From Umezawaea tangerina (lineage in GTDB: Bacteria; Actinomycetota; Actinomycetes; Mycobacteriales; Pseudonocardiaceae), in the NCBI RefSeq assembly GCF_003002815.1, contig NZ_PVTF01000006.1, positions 1 through 64,000 of the forward strand: a stretch of 64,000 nucleotides of DNA, written 5' to 3'. Each line of letters starts with the position of its first letter. The stretch's first letter is position 1. The position numbers were made by a program, and so were the translations under genes. This document shows positions 50,488-58,696 of this stretch, one piece after another. Under the pieces are notes generated by a model. The model searched no databases. It saw only the letters and a list, made by a program, of their open reading frames with translations, and was not told where the DNA came from.

Positions 50488-50653
50488 CGCGGTCCCTTCC
50501 CTAAAGGTCTACTGCGGAACCATTGCAGCTATTGCTACACGGGCTCACCAGCGCTGTCAACGGATGCCTTGCGCAGGCGGACGCGCGTCATCACCTGGCA
50601 CTCCCGCGCGGTCCGCCACCGTCAAAAGGCCTGTCGGGCACGCGGTGGACCGC

Positions 50654-52090
50654 TCAGCGAACTCGTTCCCGGAGCCACTTCACCAACTGCTCAGCCTGAT
50701 CCCGAACCGAAGGATCGCGCAGGCACAACTGGGCCATCTCGTCGACGAACTTGCGCCTGCCACCCAAGACCCGCGACAGTTCGATCACCCAATCGTGGTG
50801 GTCCAGCCCGTCGTACCGTTCCAACGCCAACTGCAGCGCGTGCCGACCTCCGGGGAACGACGGCGTCCACTCCGGGTCGGCGTCCGCGCGCCAAGCGGCA
50901 GCGAGGTCCCGCATCACCTCTTCAGGAGCGACATCCCCCATCAGGTAACCGAACTCCGCGCCTTCCGCACGCTGATCGCCGTCCAGGACTCCCAGGACGG
51001 CGAACGCCGTCGAGGACTCGGAAGCCTTCAGTTCGGCAACGGTTCGCCTCACGCCTGACTCACCCGACTCCGCGAACTTGATGCTCACCTTGGAAGCCAG
51101 GTCAGGAGCGGTGTGGTCCAACACCGACGCGAGGAACTCCGCAGCGACCACGTCCTCCACGACAAGAATGGCGTCACGCGCGGGCTGGAGCCCCAGGTGC
51201 TGCGCGACCTCGGAGGTCGTCAGTCCGGAACGGATCAGCGGGACAGGTGACGCGCTGAGCATGATCGCGTGATCCAGAGGCAGTCGATGGATGAACCCCG
51301 GCGAGTGGCTCGACACCACCACCGTCAGATCCCTCTCCACGACGATTCCCACCACGACTTCCGCCAGAGCCTGCTGGGAGAACACGGCCAGATGACTTTC
51401 CGGCTCCTCGAGAAGAACCACCGACCCTTTCTCGACAGCACCAAGCCTCCAGATCAGGTATGCGGCGGCCAGCTCGCCGCGACCCATCTGAGTGAGGTCG
51501 TACTTCTGTCCCATAGATTCGAGCGTGAAGAAGGGCGTCGGCGTGTCGTCTTCACTGAAGGCCGTGATCTCGAAAACGTTCACTTCGGTGTAACTGCGCC
51601 GCAGCACGTATGACAGCAGATCGACCTGCTCCGCAAAGAAGGGCGCCGAGTCGATCCCTTCGACGAGGTCACCAGGGTTGTCGTCCTGTCGGATCAACGT
51701 GAGGATCCGCTCTGTTTCTGCGGATGCGTCGATGTAGACGACGGGGATCGGGCAGGTCCCACTCCGCGTCGCGCTTGCGCAGTCGTAGTGCGCTTCCCAA
51801 ATCTCACCGTGGTAAGAACCTTTCACGGTGATACCGGCGAGCCAGTACGGCACACGTGCGAAGGTGGATGACTCCGCTTGATCATCACCCAGACAACGCA
51901 GGATCGCGCCTAGCATCGACGACTTGCCCGCACCGTTGCCACCGCAGACAACGGTTACCCCAGGAGCGAAAACCATTTCATGACTACCCGCCTCGGAGCC
52001 GTTCAGCAACGCCGAGGTCAGCGACGTCGTGTATTTTCGCCGCGCCAAGCTCGTAAACGTTTTTTCACGTTCCGCAAACCTCACAACCAT
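50654..52090 (-). CDS. ABC-type AAA ATPase with C-terminal Toprim-like domain (OLD-family-like)
   Basis: 478 residues. Walker A VVCGGNGAGKSS (47-58), ABC signature-like QMGRGELAAAYLIWRL (201-216), Walker B VVLLEEPESHL (224-234) and H-loop VVVSSHSPG (257-265). The C-terminal third has Toprim-like acidic positions: E312 in ILVVEDVVAAEF and D370/D372 in VLGVLDGDQR. This ATPase-plus-Toprim plan is that of OLD nucleases (GajA) and of PARIS-type AriA/AriB proteins. The start overlaps the upstream DUF262 gene by 10 bp (or a GTGA overlap at 52084), so the two proteins are coupled. The region is visibly less GC-rich, which suggests acquisition. Probably nucleic-acid-directed defence, by inference. Confidence 0.82.
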   Translation of the reverse strand: MVVRFAEREKTFTSLARRKYTTSLTSALLNGSEAGSHEMVFAPGVTVVCGGNGAGKSSMLGAILRCLGDDQAESSTFARVPYWLAGITVKGSYHGEIWEAHYDCASATRSGTCPIPVVYIDASAETERILTLIRQDDNPGDLVEGIDSAPFFAEQVDLLSYVLRRSYTEVNVFEITAFSEDDTPTPFFTLESMGQKYDLTQMGRGELAAAYLIWRLGAVEKGSVVLLEEPESHLAVFSQQALAEVVVGIVVERDLTVVVSSHSPGFIHRLPLDHAIMLSASPVPLIRSGLTTSEVAQHLGLQPARDAILVVEDVVAAEFLASVLDHTAPDLASKVSIKFAESGESGVRRTVAELKASESSTAFAVLGVLDGDQRAEGAEFGYLMGDVAPEEVMRDLAAAWRADADPEWTPSFPGGRHALQLALERYDGLDHHDWVIELSRVLGGRRKFVDEMAQLCLRDPSVRDQAEQLVKWLRERVR

Positions 52091-53244
52091 TCTTTGCCGC
52101 CCCACCTGTTGGCGGCCGCCCAGTCACTCAGCCGCTTCTCCGGACTGGGCCCGGTACCCGTCACCTTCCAAGCCTCGACAGCTTGCTGCAGGAATACCGC
52201 GTCGCGCACGCCCACCCGGCTGTCACGCACGAAGATCATCCACCCCGTGAGGTCGCGCAGCATCACCGAGGACGTGTCCGCGACCCTCGATGTGGACCTG
52301 TCGTGGAACACCCCCAACGCCTTGGACCTCGGATCCTCGTCCGCGGCACTGCGATTCAACCGCGCCCGCTCCACGTACTCCACCGTGGCCGCCAACTCCG
52401 ATCGCATACCCTGGAGGATGCCGTGCCTGTGGAGCTTGGCCGCCATGCAGAGCCACGAGTGGATGGTCGCCTTGTTGGGCTTCAACCCGCCCACCCTGTT
52501 GTCGAGGAGGTCAAGCCCCAGGAAGAAGTTCAGGGACGCCTTGGCCGCGACCACGACGTCCTCGGAGAACGAAAGAGCGTCCCGGTACCTGTTGGTTATC
52601 CGCGCCGCGGTGACCTTCTCCAGCAAAGTCCGCTGCTCCAACGTGATGAGGAACCTTGCAAGAAGGTCGTCATAACTCATCCGGGCATTCGAGAAACCGA
52701 TTCTACTCGCTTCCATGCCGATAGCCTCGGACCACTTGACGAGATCCTTGACCTGGTTCCTCGGCCCGCCGATGAACGCGTTCCTCTTCTCGGCTTCGGT
52801 CAGGGCCGTGGGCTGATTCAAGCGAAAAAAGAGCTCGTGCGGTTCCTGCGGTGTGTAGTCATGGAGTTCGAATACTCGGATCGGGAAGCTCTCGAACTGA
52901 TTTCTGACGCCTTCAGGAAGTTGGTTGAACCGCAGCCCGTCCAGTGTCTGCAATTTCTCCTCGTGCGGCTCGATGCTGGCATCGACACCGAACAGTCCGT
53001 CGACAAAATCCCGGATGGCGGTCAAGCGCTGCTGACCGTCCAGGACGTCGAAAAGTCCCTCGTCCTTAGCTACGAGGTGAATGGGAGGCACGTGCCACCG
53101 TCGCAGGATGGTGTCGATCAGACGTTGCTTCTTGTTCGTGGACCAAACCTCACCTCGTTGGAACTCAGGTTGGAGGTCGATCACTTTGCGCTCGATCCTG
53201 CGCACGATCGTCGCGATATCCGGATCACTGGTATTGAACTGCAC
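52081..53244 (-). CDS. DUF262 domain protein (GmrSD/ParB-like N-terminus)
   Basis: 387 residues. The N-terminal DUF262 signature is clear: DLQPEFQRGEVWSTNKKQRL (23-42), IDTILRRWHVPPIHL and DVLDGQQRLTAIRDF (66-80) with the DGQQR nucleotide-binding motif, then FFRLN-type QEPHELFFRLNQPTALTEAE. DUF262 acts as an NTP-dependent component of modified-DNA restriction enzymes and other anti-phage systems. The usual C-terminal DUF1524/HNH nuclease block (H-x-x-P) is not evident. The rest is helical and Ala/Leu-rich. A GTG at 53242-53244 follows GGGAGG by 4-5 nt. It forms a two-gene operon with the ATPase/Toprim gene, which may supply the nuclease function. Confidence 0.85.
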   Translation of the reverse strand: MQFNTSDPDIATIVRRIERKVIDLQPEFQRGEVWSTNKKQRLIDTILRRWHVPPIHLVAKDEGLFDVLDGQQRLTAIRDFVDGLFGVDASIEPHEEKLQTLDGLRFNQLPEGVRNQFESFPIRVFELHDYTPQEPHELFFRLNQPTALTEAEKRNAFIGGPRNQVKDLVKWSEAIGMEASRIGFSNARMSYDDLLARFLITLEQRTLLEKVTAARITNRYRDALSFSEDVVVAAKASLNFFLGLDLLDNRVGGLKPNKATIHSWLCMAAKLHRHGILQGMRSELAATVEYVERARLNRSAADEDPRSKALGVFHDRSTSRVADTSSVMLRDLTGWMIFVRDSRVGVRDAVFLQQAVEAWKVTGTGPSPEKRLSDWAAANRWGGKEWL

Positions 53245-53655
53245 TACACCTCCCGACGGGTAACCCGGATCACAGTACACCGGAAGAATAGACCGAGATC
53301 CCGCGAGGCCGTTTACCCACAGCGGAGACCGAGCCGTCCCGCAGCCGTCCGATTGGCTCGATCACATCGACGCACCCGACAAGTCGGTGACACTCGAACC
53401 GCCGCTCTCGGCATCCCCGCCCCGAGTGCGGAGGGAATCTTCACCCTGCACCTGTCACTGAATCCACCATTTGGCGGATCAAGGGGGAGGTCGTGGGGTA
53501 ACCCAGTGGATGTTTCCTGGGCTTTCCCTCCGCGTCACCAAGATGGAAAACACGAACGGTTACCGGGATCACTCGAACGAGTTAGGGTGTTGGCCGCCAG
53601 GTCTGGGGGCCTCTGCTGGTAGCTCACGACGTCCCCTTCCGACGAGGGGTCACAC
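53245..53655. other. Divergent intergenic region with GGTAACC-type palindromes
   Basis: No gene recognised. CGGGTAACCCG (53257-53267), GGGTAACCC (53496-53504) and CGGTTACCGGG (from 53557) are related palindromes. The first and third are both followed by GATCAC. They may be operators for the DUF262 operon and/or the secreted lectin-like gene. A GAGGGG ribosome site precedes the GTG at 53656. Confidence 0.45.
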
Positions 53656-55548
53656 GTGAGAGCCAGACAGCTCGCCCTGTTCGCCACCGCAGGCCTGGTC
53701 GCGACGACGCTCGCCGCGATCTCGGCGCCCGCCGCGCACGCCGTCGGCGCCACCTGCGCGCCCGCGGCCCGCATCATGGTGGTGAAGGCCGACGGGACGC
53801 TGTGGAAGTACGACCACACCGGTGTCGCCGAGGGCGTGAACTCGTGGGGAGCGGCCGCGCAGATCGGCTCCGCGTGGGGAGGCCGCACGCTGGCGGGCCC
53901 CGACGGCGTGGTCTACAACATCACCGACACCGGTGAGCTGCGCCGCTTCCGCTACACCGACACCGGCGGCTGGGCGACGTTCCCGAACGGCCTGGGCTAC
54001 GAGGTGCTCGGCACCGACTGGGAGGCCTACGTCGACGAGGCGTGGCGCGACCGGATCGCCGTCGACTCGCTCGGCCACCTCTACGCCGTCGACGTCGACA
54101 ACCACCTGCGCGTGTGGGTGGACCAGCCCGGCCCGTGGCTGCCCAACTCCACCGGGCGGCTCGTGGACGCGCGCAAGACCGGTCCCCTGGTGTTCGGCGA
54201 GATCACCGCGGCGGGCCCCGGCGTGATCCTGGAGCGCGACTTCTTCACCGGCGAGCTGCGCCGCTACCGCTACGAGTACGCCTCGCAGCGCATGGTCGTC
54301 GAGCCCGTCGTCTCGGGCTCCGGCTGGGGCGCGTTCAGCACGGCCTTCTCCCCCGGCGGCGACGTGATCTACGGGATCCGCGCCGACAACGGCGAGCTGG
54401 ACTGGTTCCGCTACGACCAGGACACCAACACCACCCCCAGCCCGACCGCGCGGATCGTCGGTACCGGGTGGAACGGCAACAAGGACGTCATGGCCGTCCC
54501 CAACTCGTGCGACCGCACCGATCACGTGGTCACCCCGCGCCCCGCCGTCGTCCAGGCGCAGAACACCCCGAGCTCGGTGGCGGAGACCGCGAACGGCCTG
54601 CTCGTGCAGTACCGGGTCAACAACTCCGGCCAGCTCGTGAAGCTCACCGAGAAGGCCAACGGCACCGGCTTCAGCCAGAAGGTCGTCGCGAACACCGCCG
54701 TGAACGGCGTGCCGCAGGGTGTGCTGAACCCAGACCTGCCCGAGGAGGTCTTCGCGGGCGCCCAGAACAGCGAGGTGCTGCGCGGCGACAGCACGGCGCT
54801 GGCCGTGTCGCTCGGCGGCTTCTTCCCCACCGAACCGGCCGCGGTCAAGCGGTCCGGCGGCCGCACCGCGCTGTACGCGGTCGGCGAGGACGGCGCGCTG
54901 TGGGCGACCAAGCGGGTCGAGGACGAGGGCGACTTCGGCGCCTGGCGCAAGGTCGGCGGCACGAACCTGGTCGGCCCGGCGGCCGCAGTGGTCGGCGACA
55001 ACGACGGCGAGTGGGTCGTCGCGCGCACTTCCACCGGCTCGGTCGTGCGCTACCGGCAGGACGAGGACGGCGTGCCCGGCGAGCTCGTAGACCTCGGCGC
55101 GGTCGGGGCCGCGGGCACCCCCGCACTGGCGATCTCCAACGGCAAGCTGTGGACCGCGACCCGCGACACCTCCGGCGGCGTCCAGGTGCAGCTCGGCACC
55201 GGGGGCTGGGTGGGCGTGCCCGGTGTCGCGGCGGCGGGCTCGCCCACGATCACCCGCTACGGCGACCGGGTCGAGCTGGCCGTGCGCGACGCCGCCGGCC
55301 GGGTCTACACGACCGGCACCGTCGGCGTGGACACCCCGGTGTTCCGGCCGTGGACCGAGGTGCTGGAGGACTCCGACGACGCGGGCTCGCACGTGAAGGC
55401 CGTGCTGGACCCGACCCTGTTCACCAGGGCCGACGGCGCGGTGGCGCTGGTGTTCCGCAACGTGCACCCCGGCGTGACCGTCGAGGAGCTCTACGACGCG
55501 GCGCCCGACCAGCTGACCCCGGACTACGTGCGGGCCTTCGGGGCCTGA
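53656..55548 (+). CDS. Secreted tachylectin/PLL-like beta-propeller protein
   Basis: 630 residues. The signal peptide MRARQLALFATAGLVATTLA...AHA ends at about residue 29. Residues about 40-290 contain repeating units like GTLWKYDHTG, GELRRFRYTD, GELRRYRYEY and GELDWFRYDQ, a tachylectin-like propeller. Residues about 400-620 have GALWATKRVEDEGDFGAWRKVGG and GRVYTTGTVG repeats of the PLL lectin type. Such proteins bind sugars on surfaces. No catalytic domain visible. It starts with GTG after GAGGGG and ends in a hairpin terminator. The target glycan is unknown. Monocistronic. Confidence 0.82.
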   Translation: MRARQLALFATAGLVATTLAAISAPAAHAVGATCAPAARIMVVKADGTLWKYDHTGVAEGVNSWGAAAQIGSAWGGRTLAGPDGVVYNITDTGELRRFRYTDTGGWATFPNGLGYEVLGTDWEAYVDEAWRDRIAVDSLGHLYAVDVDNHLRVWVDQPGPWLPNSTGRLVDARKTGPLVFGEITAAGPGVILERDFFTGELRRYRYEYASQRMVVEPVVSGSGWGAFSTAFSPGGDVIYGIRADNGELDWFRYDQDTNTTPSPTARIVGTGWNGNKDVMAVPNSCDRTDHVVTPRPAVVQAQNTPSSVAETANGLLVQYRVNNSGQLVKLTEKANGTGFSQKVVANTAVNGVPQGVLNPDLPEEVFAGAQNSEVLRGDSTALAVSLGGFFPTEPAAVKRSGGRTALYAVGEDGALWATKRVEDEGDFGAWRKVGGTNLVGPAAAVVGDNDGEWVVARTSTGSVVRYRQDEDGVPGELVDLGAVGAAGTPALAISNGKLWTATRDTSGGVQVQLGTGGWVGVPGVAAAGSPTITRYGDRVELAVRDAAGRVYTTGTVGVDTPVFRPWTEVLEDSDDAGSHVKAVLDPTLFTRADGAVALVFRNVHPGVTVEELYDAAPDQLTPDYVRAFGA

Positions 55549-55554
55549 GCCGCT

Positions 55555-55596
55555 GGTCGTGGAACAGGGCTGGCGCGCACGTCCTGTTCCACGACC
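55555..55596 (+). terminator. Hairpin terminator after the lectin-like gene
   Basis: GGTCGTGGAACAGG (55555-55568) pairs with CCTGTTCCACGACC (55583-55596). It begins 6 bp after the stop and ends 15 bp before the next gene. Confidence 0.9.
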
Positions 55597-55611
55597 TGGC
55601 ACCATCGCGGT

Positions 55612-56475
55612 GTGAGCGACATTCAACGTGTGGGCGTGGTCGGGTCCGGGCTGATGGGTTCGGGGATCGCCGAGGTGTGCGCGCGGGCGGGCCTCGACGT
55701 GCTGATCGCCGAGGTCGACCTGGGCGCCACCGAGGCGGCGAAGGCGCGGATCGCGACCTCGCTGGGCCGGGGCGTGCGCAGCGGCAAGCTGTCCGAGTCC
55801 GACCGCGACGCGGCGCTGGACCGGATGCGGTTCACGACCGACGTGGCCGACTTCGCCGACCGCAACCTGGTCGTCGAGGCGGTCGCGGAGAACGAGCAGG
55901 TCAAGACCGACGTGTTCACCGCGCTGGACAAGGTCGTCGAGGACCCGGACGCGATCTTCGCGTCGAACACCTCGTCGATCCCGATCATGAAGCTGGGCAT
56001 GGCCACCAGCCGTCCCGAGCAGGTCATCGGGGTGCACTTCTTCAACCCGGTGCCGGTGCTGAAGCTGGTCGAGCTCGTGCCGTCGCTGCTGACCGGCCAG
56101 CAGACCCAGGACCGGGCGCGCGACTTCGTGACGACCGTGCTGGGCAAGGAGGTCATCCGGTCGCAGGACCGCGCGGGCTTCGTGGTCAACGCCCTGCTGA
56201 TCCCCTACCTGCTGTCGTCCATCCGGATGCTGGAGTCCGGGTTCGCGTCGGCGGAGGACATCGACAGCGGCATGGTGCTGGGCTGCGCCCACCCGATGGG
56301 CCCGCTGCGGCTGACCGACCTGATCGGCCTGGACACCACGAAGGCCATCGCCGAGTCGATGTACGACGAGTTCAAGGAGCCGCTGTACTCCCCGCCGCCG
56401 CTGCTGCTGCGGATGGTGGACGCCGGCCTGCTCGGCAAGAAGAGCGGCCGCGGCTTCCACAACTACGCCGGGTGA
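55612..56475 (+). CDS. 3-hydroxybutyryl-CoA dehydrogenase
   Basis: 287 residues. N-terminal Rossmann domain GVVGSGLMGSGIAEVCARAG (about 8-27) and the 3HCDH signature with catalytic His in VIGVHFFNPVPVLKLVELV (about 138-156). A C-terminal dimerisation domain follows with GFVVNALLIPYL and GCAHPMGPLRLTDLIGLD. It interconverts acetoacetyl- and 3-hydroxybutyryl-CoA (beta-oxidation, butyrate or PHB-type metabolism). It matches the stand-alone FadB2/Hbd group. Flanked by hairpins on both sides, so it is transcribed alone. Confidence 0.93.
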   Translation: MSDIQRVGVVGSGLMGSGIAEVCARAGLDVLIAEVDLGATEAAKARIATSLGRGVRSGKLSESDRDAALDRMRFTTDVADFADRNLVVEAVAENEQVKTDVFTALDKVVEDPDAIFASNTSSIPIMKLGMATSRPEQVIGVHFFNPVPVLKLVELVPSLLTGQQTQDRARDFVTTVLGKEVIRSQDRAGFVVNALLIPYLLSSIRMLESGFASAEDIDSGMVLGCAHPMGPLRLTDLIGLDTTKAIAESMYDEFKEPLYSPPPLLLRMVDAGLLGKKSGRGFHNYAG

Positions 56476-56481
56476 GCGCTC

Positions 56482-56527
56482 CGTGAACGGAGGCCGTACC
56501 GCCGACGCGGTGCGGCCTCCGTTCACG
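56482..56527 (+). terminator. Hairpin terminator after the hydroxyacyl-CoA dehydrogenase gene
   Basis: CGTGAACGGAGGCCG (56482-56496) pairs with CGGCCTCCGTTCACG (56513-56527), a 15-bp perfect stem. Confidence 0.9.
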
Positions 56528-56714
56528 AGCACGTCCGATCGGATCCGCACCTTCGACCTGCCGCGCGGTCGCCCGCACACCCCTGTTGAGCAGACCGCTG
56601 TCGGCGGTGGTTGCGAAACATCTCGGCCGAGATCGATACTGCGAATGCACGTGCGGACGACTGCGCGTTCCGCGGACGGGACCGCGCCAGGTCGAGGTGG
56701 AGGTGCCGGGGTTG

Positions 56715-57131
56715 GTGGACGAGGACCCTCGTGAAGCCCTTGGTTCGTTACCCACCTTCGCCGAACGACTCGACCACCTCATGTCCCACATCCCCCGGTC
56801 ACGTCCCGACGAGAACCGCCGTCGCCGGTCGCCGTACTACTCGAACGCCGAGATAGGCCGCTTGATCGGCAAGAGCGAGCCGTACATCTCCAACTTGCGC
56901 AACAACAAGAGCGACAACCCGACCATGAACGTCATCATGGCGATAGCGGAGGTGTTCGCCGTGCACCCGGGAGACCTCATCCCGGTGGCCACGTCGACCC
57001 GCCGCACCCACTCCGGCCGGGCGATGCGCATCGCCGCCCGTGCCCAGAACCTGAGCCCCAGGTCGCTGGAGGCGCTGGAGGCCATGATCGAGCACTTCAC
57101 CGCGACCGACGCGGTGCACGACGGCGTGTGA
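56715..57131 (+). CDS. XRE-family DNA-binding protein (EspR-like)
   Basis: About 138 residues. TFAERLDHLMSHIPRSRPDE (about 14-33) followed by YYSNAEIGRLIGKSEPYISNLRNNKSDNPTMNVIMAIAEVFAVHPG (about 42-88) matches the extended-HTH layout of mycobacterial EspR, with an inserted loop before the HTH and a C-terminal helical dimerisation segment. The GTG at 56715 has GGAGGT 8 nt upstream. Longer versions are possible but read as poor coding sequence. It lies 360 bp upstream of the prenyltransferase leader on the same strand and might regulate it. Confidence 0.78.
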   Translation: MDEDPREALGSLPTFAERLDHLMSHIPRSRPDENRRRRSPYYSNAEIGRLIGKSEPYISNLRNNKSDNPTMNVIMAIAEVFAVHPGDLIPVATSTRRTHSGRAMRIAARAQNLSPRSLEALEAMIEHFTATDAVHDGV

Positions 57132-57451
57132 CCGGCGCTGTTCGTCCACCTGCGGACTACCGCACACGAGCGCTGTTTGCCGGCCCGCGAAAGACCGACA
57201 TGTGATAGCGCGTGCCGTGCCGGGATCCCAGCCGGTGAGCAGGACATCCGACCCTTTCACCAGAATCGCCGCGCAATACCGGTCTCGATTTCCGCAACTT
57301 CAGTTAAGTTCACAACCCCGGTGAATGCGCGGAAATCACCATCGGTAACGATCGGGACGGCCAGGCTACTGCAATCGAATGAACTTCCCTGAGACGGCCA
57401 AGCCGATCAGACCAGCCACCCCTGGGTCGTCGATCCACAAGTGGCCCTTAA
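57132..57451. other. AT-richer intergenic region before the prenyltransferase operon
   Basis: No gene or RNA family recognised. The segment 57290-57480 is much more A/T-rich than the surrounding genome and ends in the predicted promoter. Confidence 0.4.
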
Positions 57452-57479
57452 TTGACGCTTGACGACAAGTCAATAGTGT
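57452..57479 (+). promoter_or_regulatory. Predicted promoter with overlapping dyad for the prenyltransferase operon
   Basis: TTGACG (57452-57457) and TAGTGT (57474-57479) with a 16-bp spacer resemble a main-sigma promoter. The sequence TTGACGCTTG ACGA CAAGTCAA (57452-57473) is an imperfect dyad covering the -35 and spacer, a natural place for a repressor. Confidence 0.45.
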
Positions 57480-57493
57480 GAAGGTTCACTCAT

Positions 57494-57541
57494 ATGCGAG
57501 TCAACCGTTCCTGCATTCGGGTGGACAAGTACGTCTACTAA
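57494..57541 (+). CDS. Putative 15-residue leader peptide or RiPP precursor
   Basis: ATG CGA ... TAC GTC TAC TAA encodes MRVNRSCIRVDKYVY. A GAAGG sequence lies 9 nt upstream. The stop codon sits in a small hairpin, CTACT-AAAG-AGTAG (57535-57548), and the prenyltransferase starts 41 bp later. The C-terminal Y-V-Y resembles aromatic-x-aromatic cores of P450-crosslinked peptides such as cittilins. Alternatively it is a translational leader. If the promoter at 57452 is right, the ribosome site would be nearly leaderless. Only protein or ribosome data can decide. Confidence 0.45.
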   Translation: MRVNRSCIRVDKYVY

Positions 57542-57582
57542 AGAGTAGCTTTCCCTGCGCCACGGACAAGGAGTGTCGCACC

Positions 57583-58680
57583 GTGAACAGCACAGACGTC
57601 TCGATTCGAGATTTCGGCAGCCGACAGTTGCACGCACTGCTACATTCCGTCCACCTGGGCGATCTCGCGAATAATTCAATCGAACTCTTGTGCGAATCAC
57701 TCGGGCCAGGTGGGTTTCGACCATTGTCCACAGTGCCTGCTTGGACTTCCGGGGTGGCCGACGACGGCACGCCGTTCGAGTTCTCCACGGCTTTCGCCGA
57801 GGGCCAGCCGACCACGGTCCGCGTCCTGCTGGAGCCGACCGCCGCGGACCCCAGCCCGATGGGCAACATGGACGCCGCGGTCGACGTGCTGGAGGCGCTG
57901 AGCCGTCGCCACCACCTGCCGCTGGACCGCTTCGAGGCCGTGCGCGACCTCTTCCTCCCCTCCGACCCCCAGGGCCACTTCTCGCTGTGGCTCTCCCTGG
58001 TGTTCCGCAAGGACGCCCCACCGGCCGTCAAGGTGTACCTGAACCCCGAGGTGCGCGGTGAGGCCGAGGCTCCGCTCCTGGTCAGCGAGGGCCTGGCGCG
58101 ACTGGGCTACGGCGCGGGGCACGCCACGATCGTCGAGCACGCCCGTCGGCGCGGCGACGGGCTGGACCACTACTCGTTCTTCGCGCTCGACCTCAACGAC
58201 TCCCCCAGCGCGCGGGTCAAGGTGTACCTGTCGCACCGGGACGCCACCGCCGACGACGCCGCCCGCGCGGCGGTCGGGGCGCGCGGCGTGTCCGGCGACA
58301 GCGTGCGCGACTTCTGCGTGATGAGCAGCGGCGGCGCGGGGCCGTACACGGAACGGCCGCTCGTCTCCAGCTACACGTTCCTGCCGGGCGACGTCGACCG
58401 GCCACGGGGCTACTCGCTGTACATGCCGGTCAGGACCTATGTCAACGATGACGTGGAGGCCCGCGAACGGGTCCTCGCGGTGCTGGACCACCACCGCATG
58501 GACCCGGCGCCGTTCGAGAACGCGCTCGCCGCCGTCTCCCGTCGTCCGCTCGCCGACGGTGTCGGACTCATCGCCCACGTGTCCCTGCGCGCGGGCGTGC
58601 CCCGACCGGGGGTCACCGTCTACCTGTCGTCCGAGGCCTACGCCAAGGCGTCACCGCGAGTAGCAACACTGGTCAGCTAG
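57583..58680 (+). CDS. DMATS-type aromatic (tryptophan/indole) prenyltransferase
   Basis: 365 residues. ABBA-fold pattern: WTSGVADDGTPFEFSTAF (54-71) with E66 at the position that orients the indole NH. The diphosphate-binding strands are PAVKVYLNPEVRGE (K150, Y152), SARVKVYLSHRD (K213, Y215) and PGVTVYLSSEA. Bacterial members move dimethylallyl to C5, C6 or C7 of tryptophan. An AAGGAG site precedes the GTG at 57583 by 9 nt. It is followed 16 bp later by tryptophanase, as in streptomycetes that make dimethylallyl-indoles, where prenyl-Trp is cleaved to prenyl-indole. Regiochemistry cannot be read from the sequence. Confidence 0.9.
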   Translation: MNSTDVSIRDFGSRQLHALLHSVHLGDLANNSIELLCESLGPGGFRPLSTVPAWTSGVADDGTPFEFSTAFAEGQPTTVRVLLEPTAADPSPMGNMDAAVDVLEALSRRHHLPLDRFEAVRDLFLPSDPQGHFSLWLSLVFRKDAPPAVKVYLNPEVRGEAEAPLLVSEGLARLGYGAGHATIVEHARRRGDGLDHYSFFALDLNDSPSARVKVYLSHRDATADDAARAAVGARGVSGDSVRDFCVMSSGGAGPYTERPLVSSYTFLPGDVDRPRGYSLYMPVRTYVNDDVEARERVLAVLDHHRMDPAPFENALAAVSRRPLADGVGLIAHVSLRAGVPRPGVTVYLSSEAYAKASPRVATLVS

Positions 58681-58696
58681 GGGAGAAACCGCCGCA

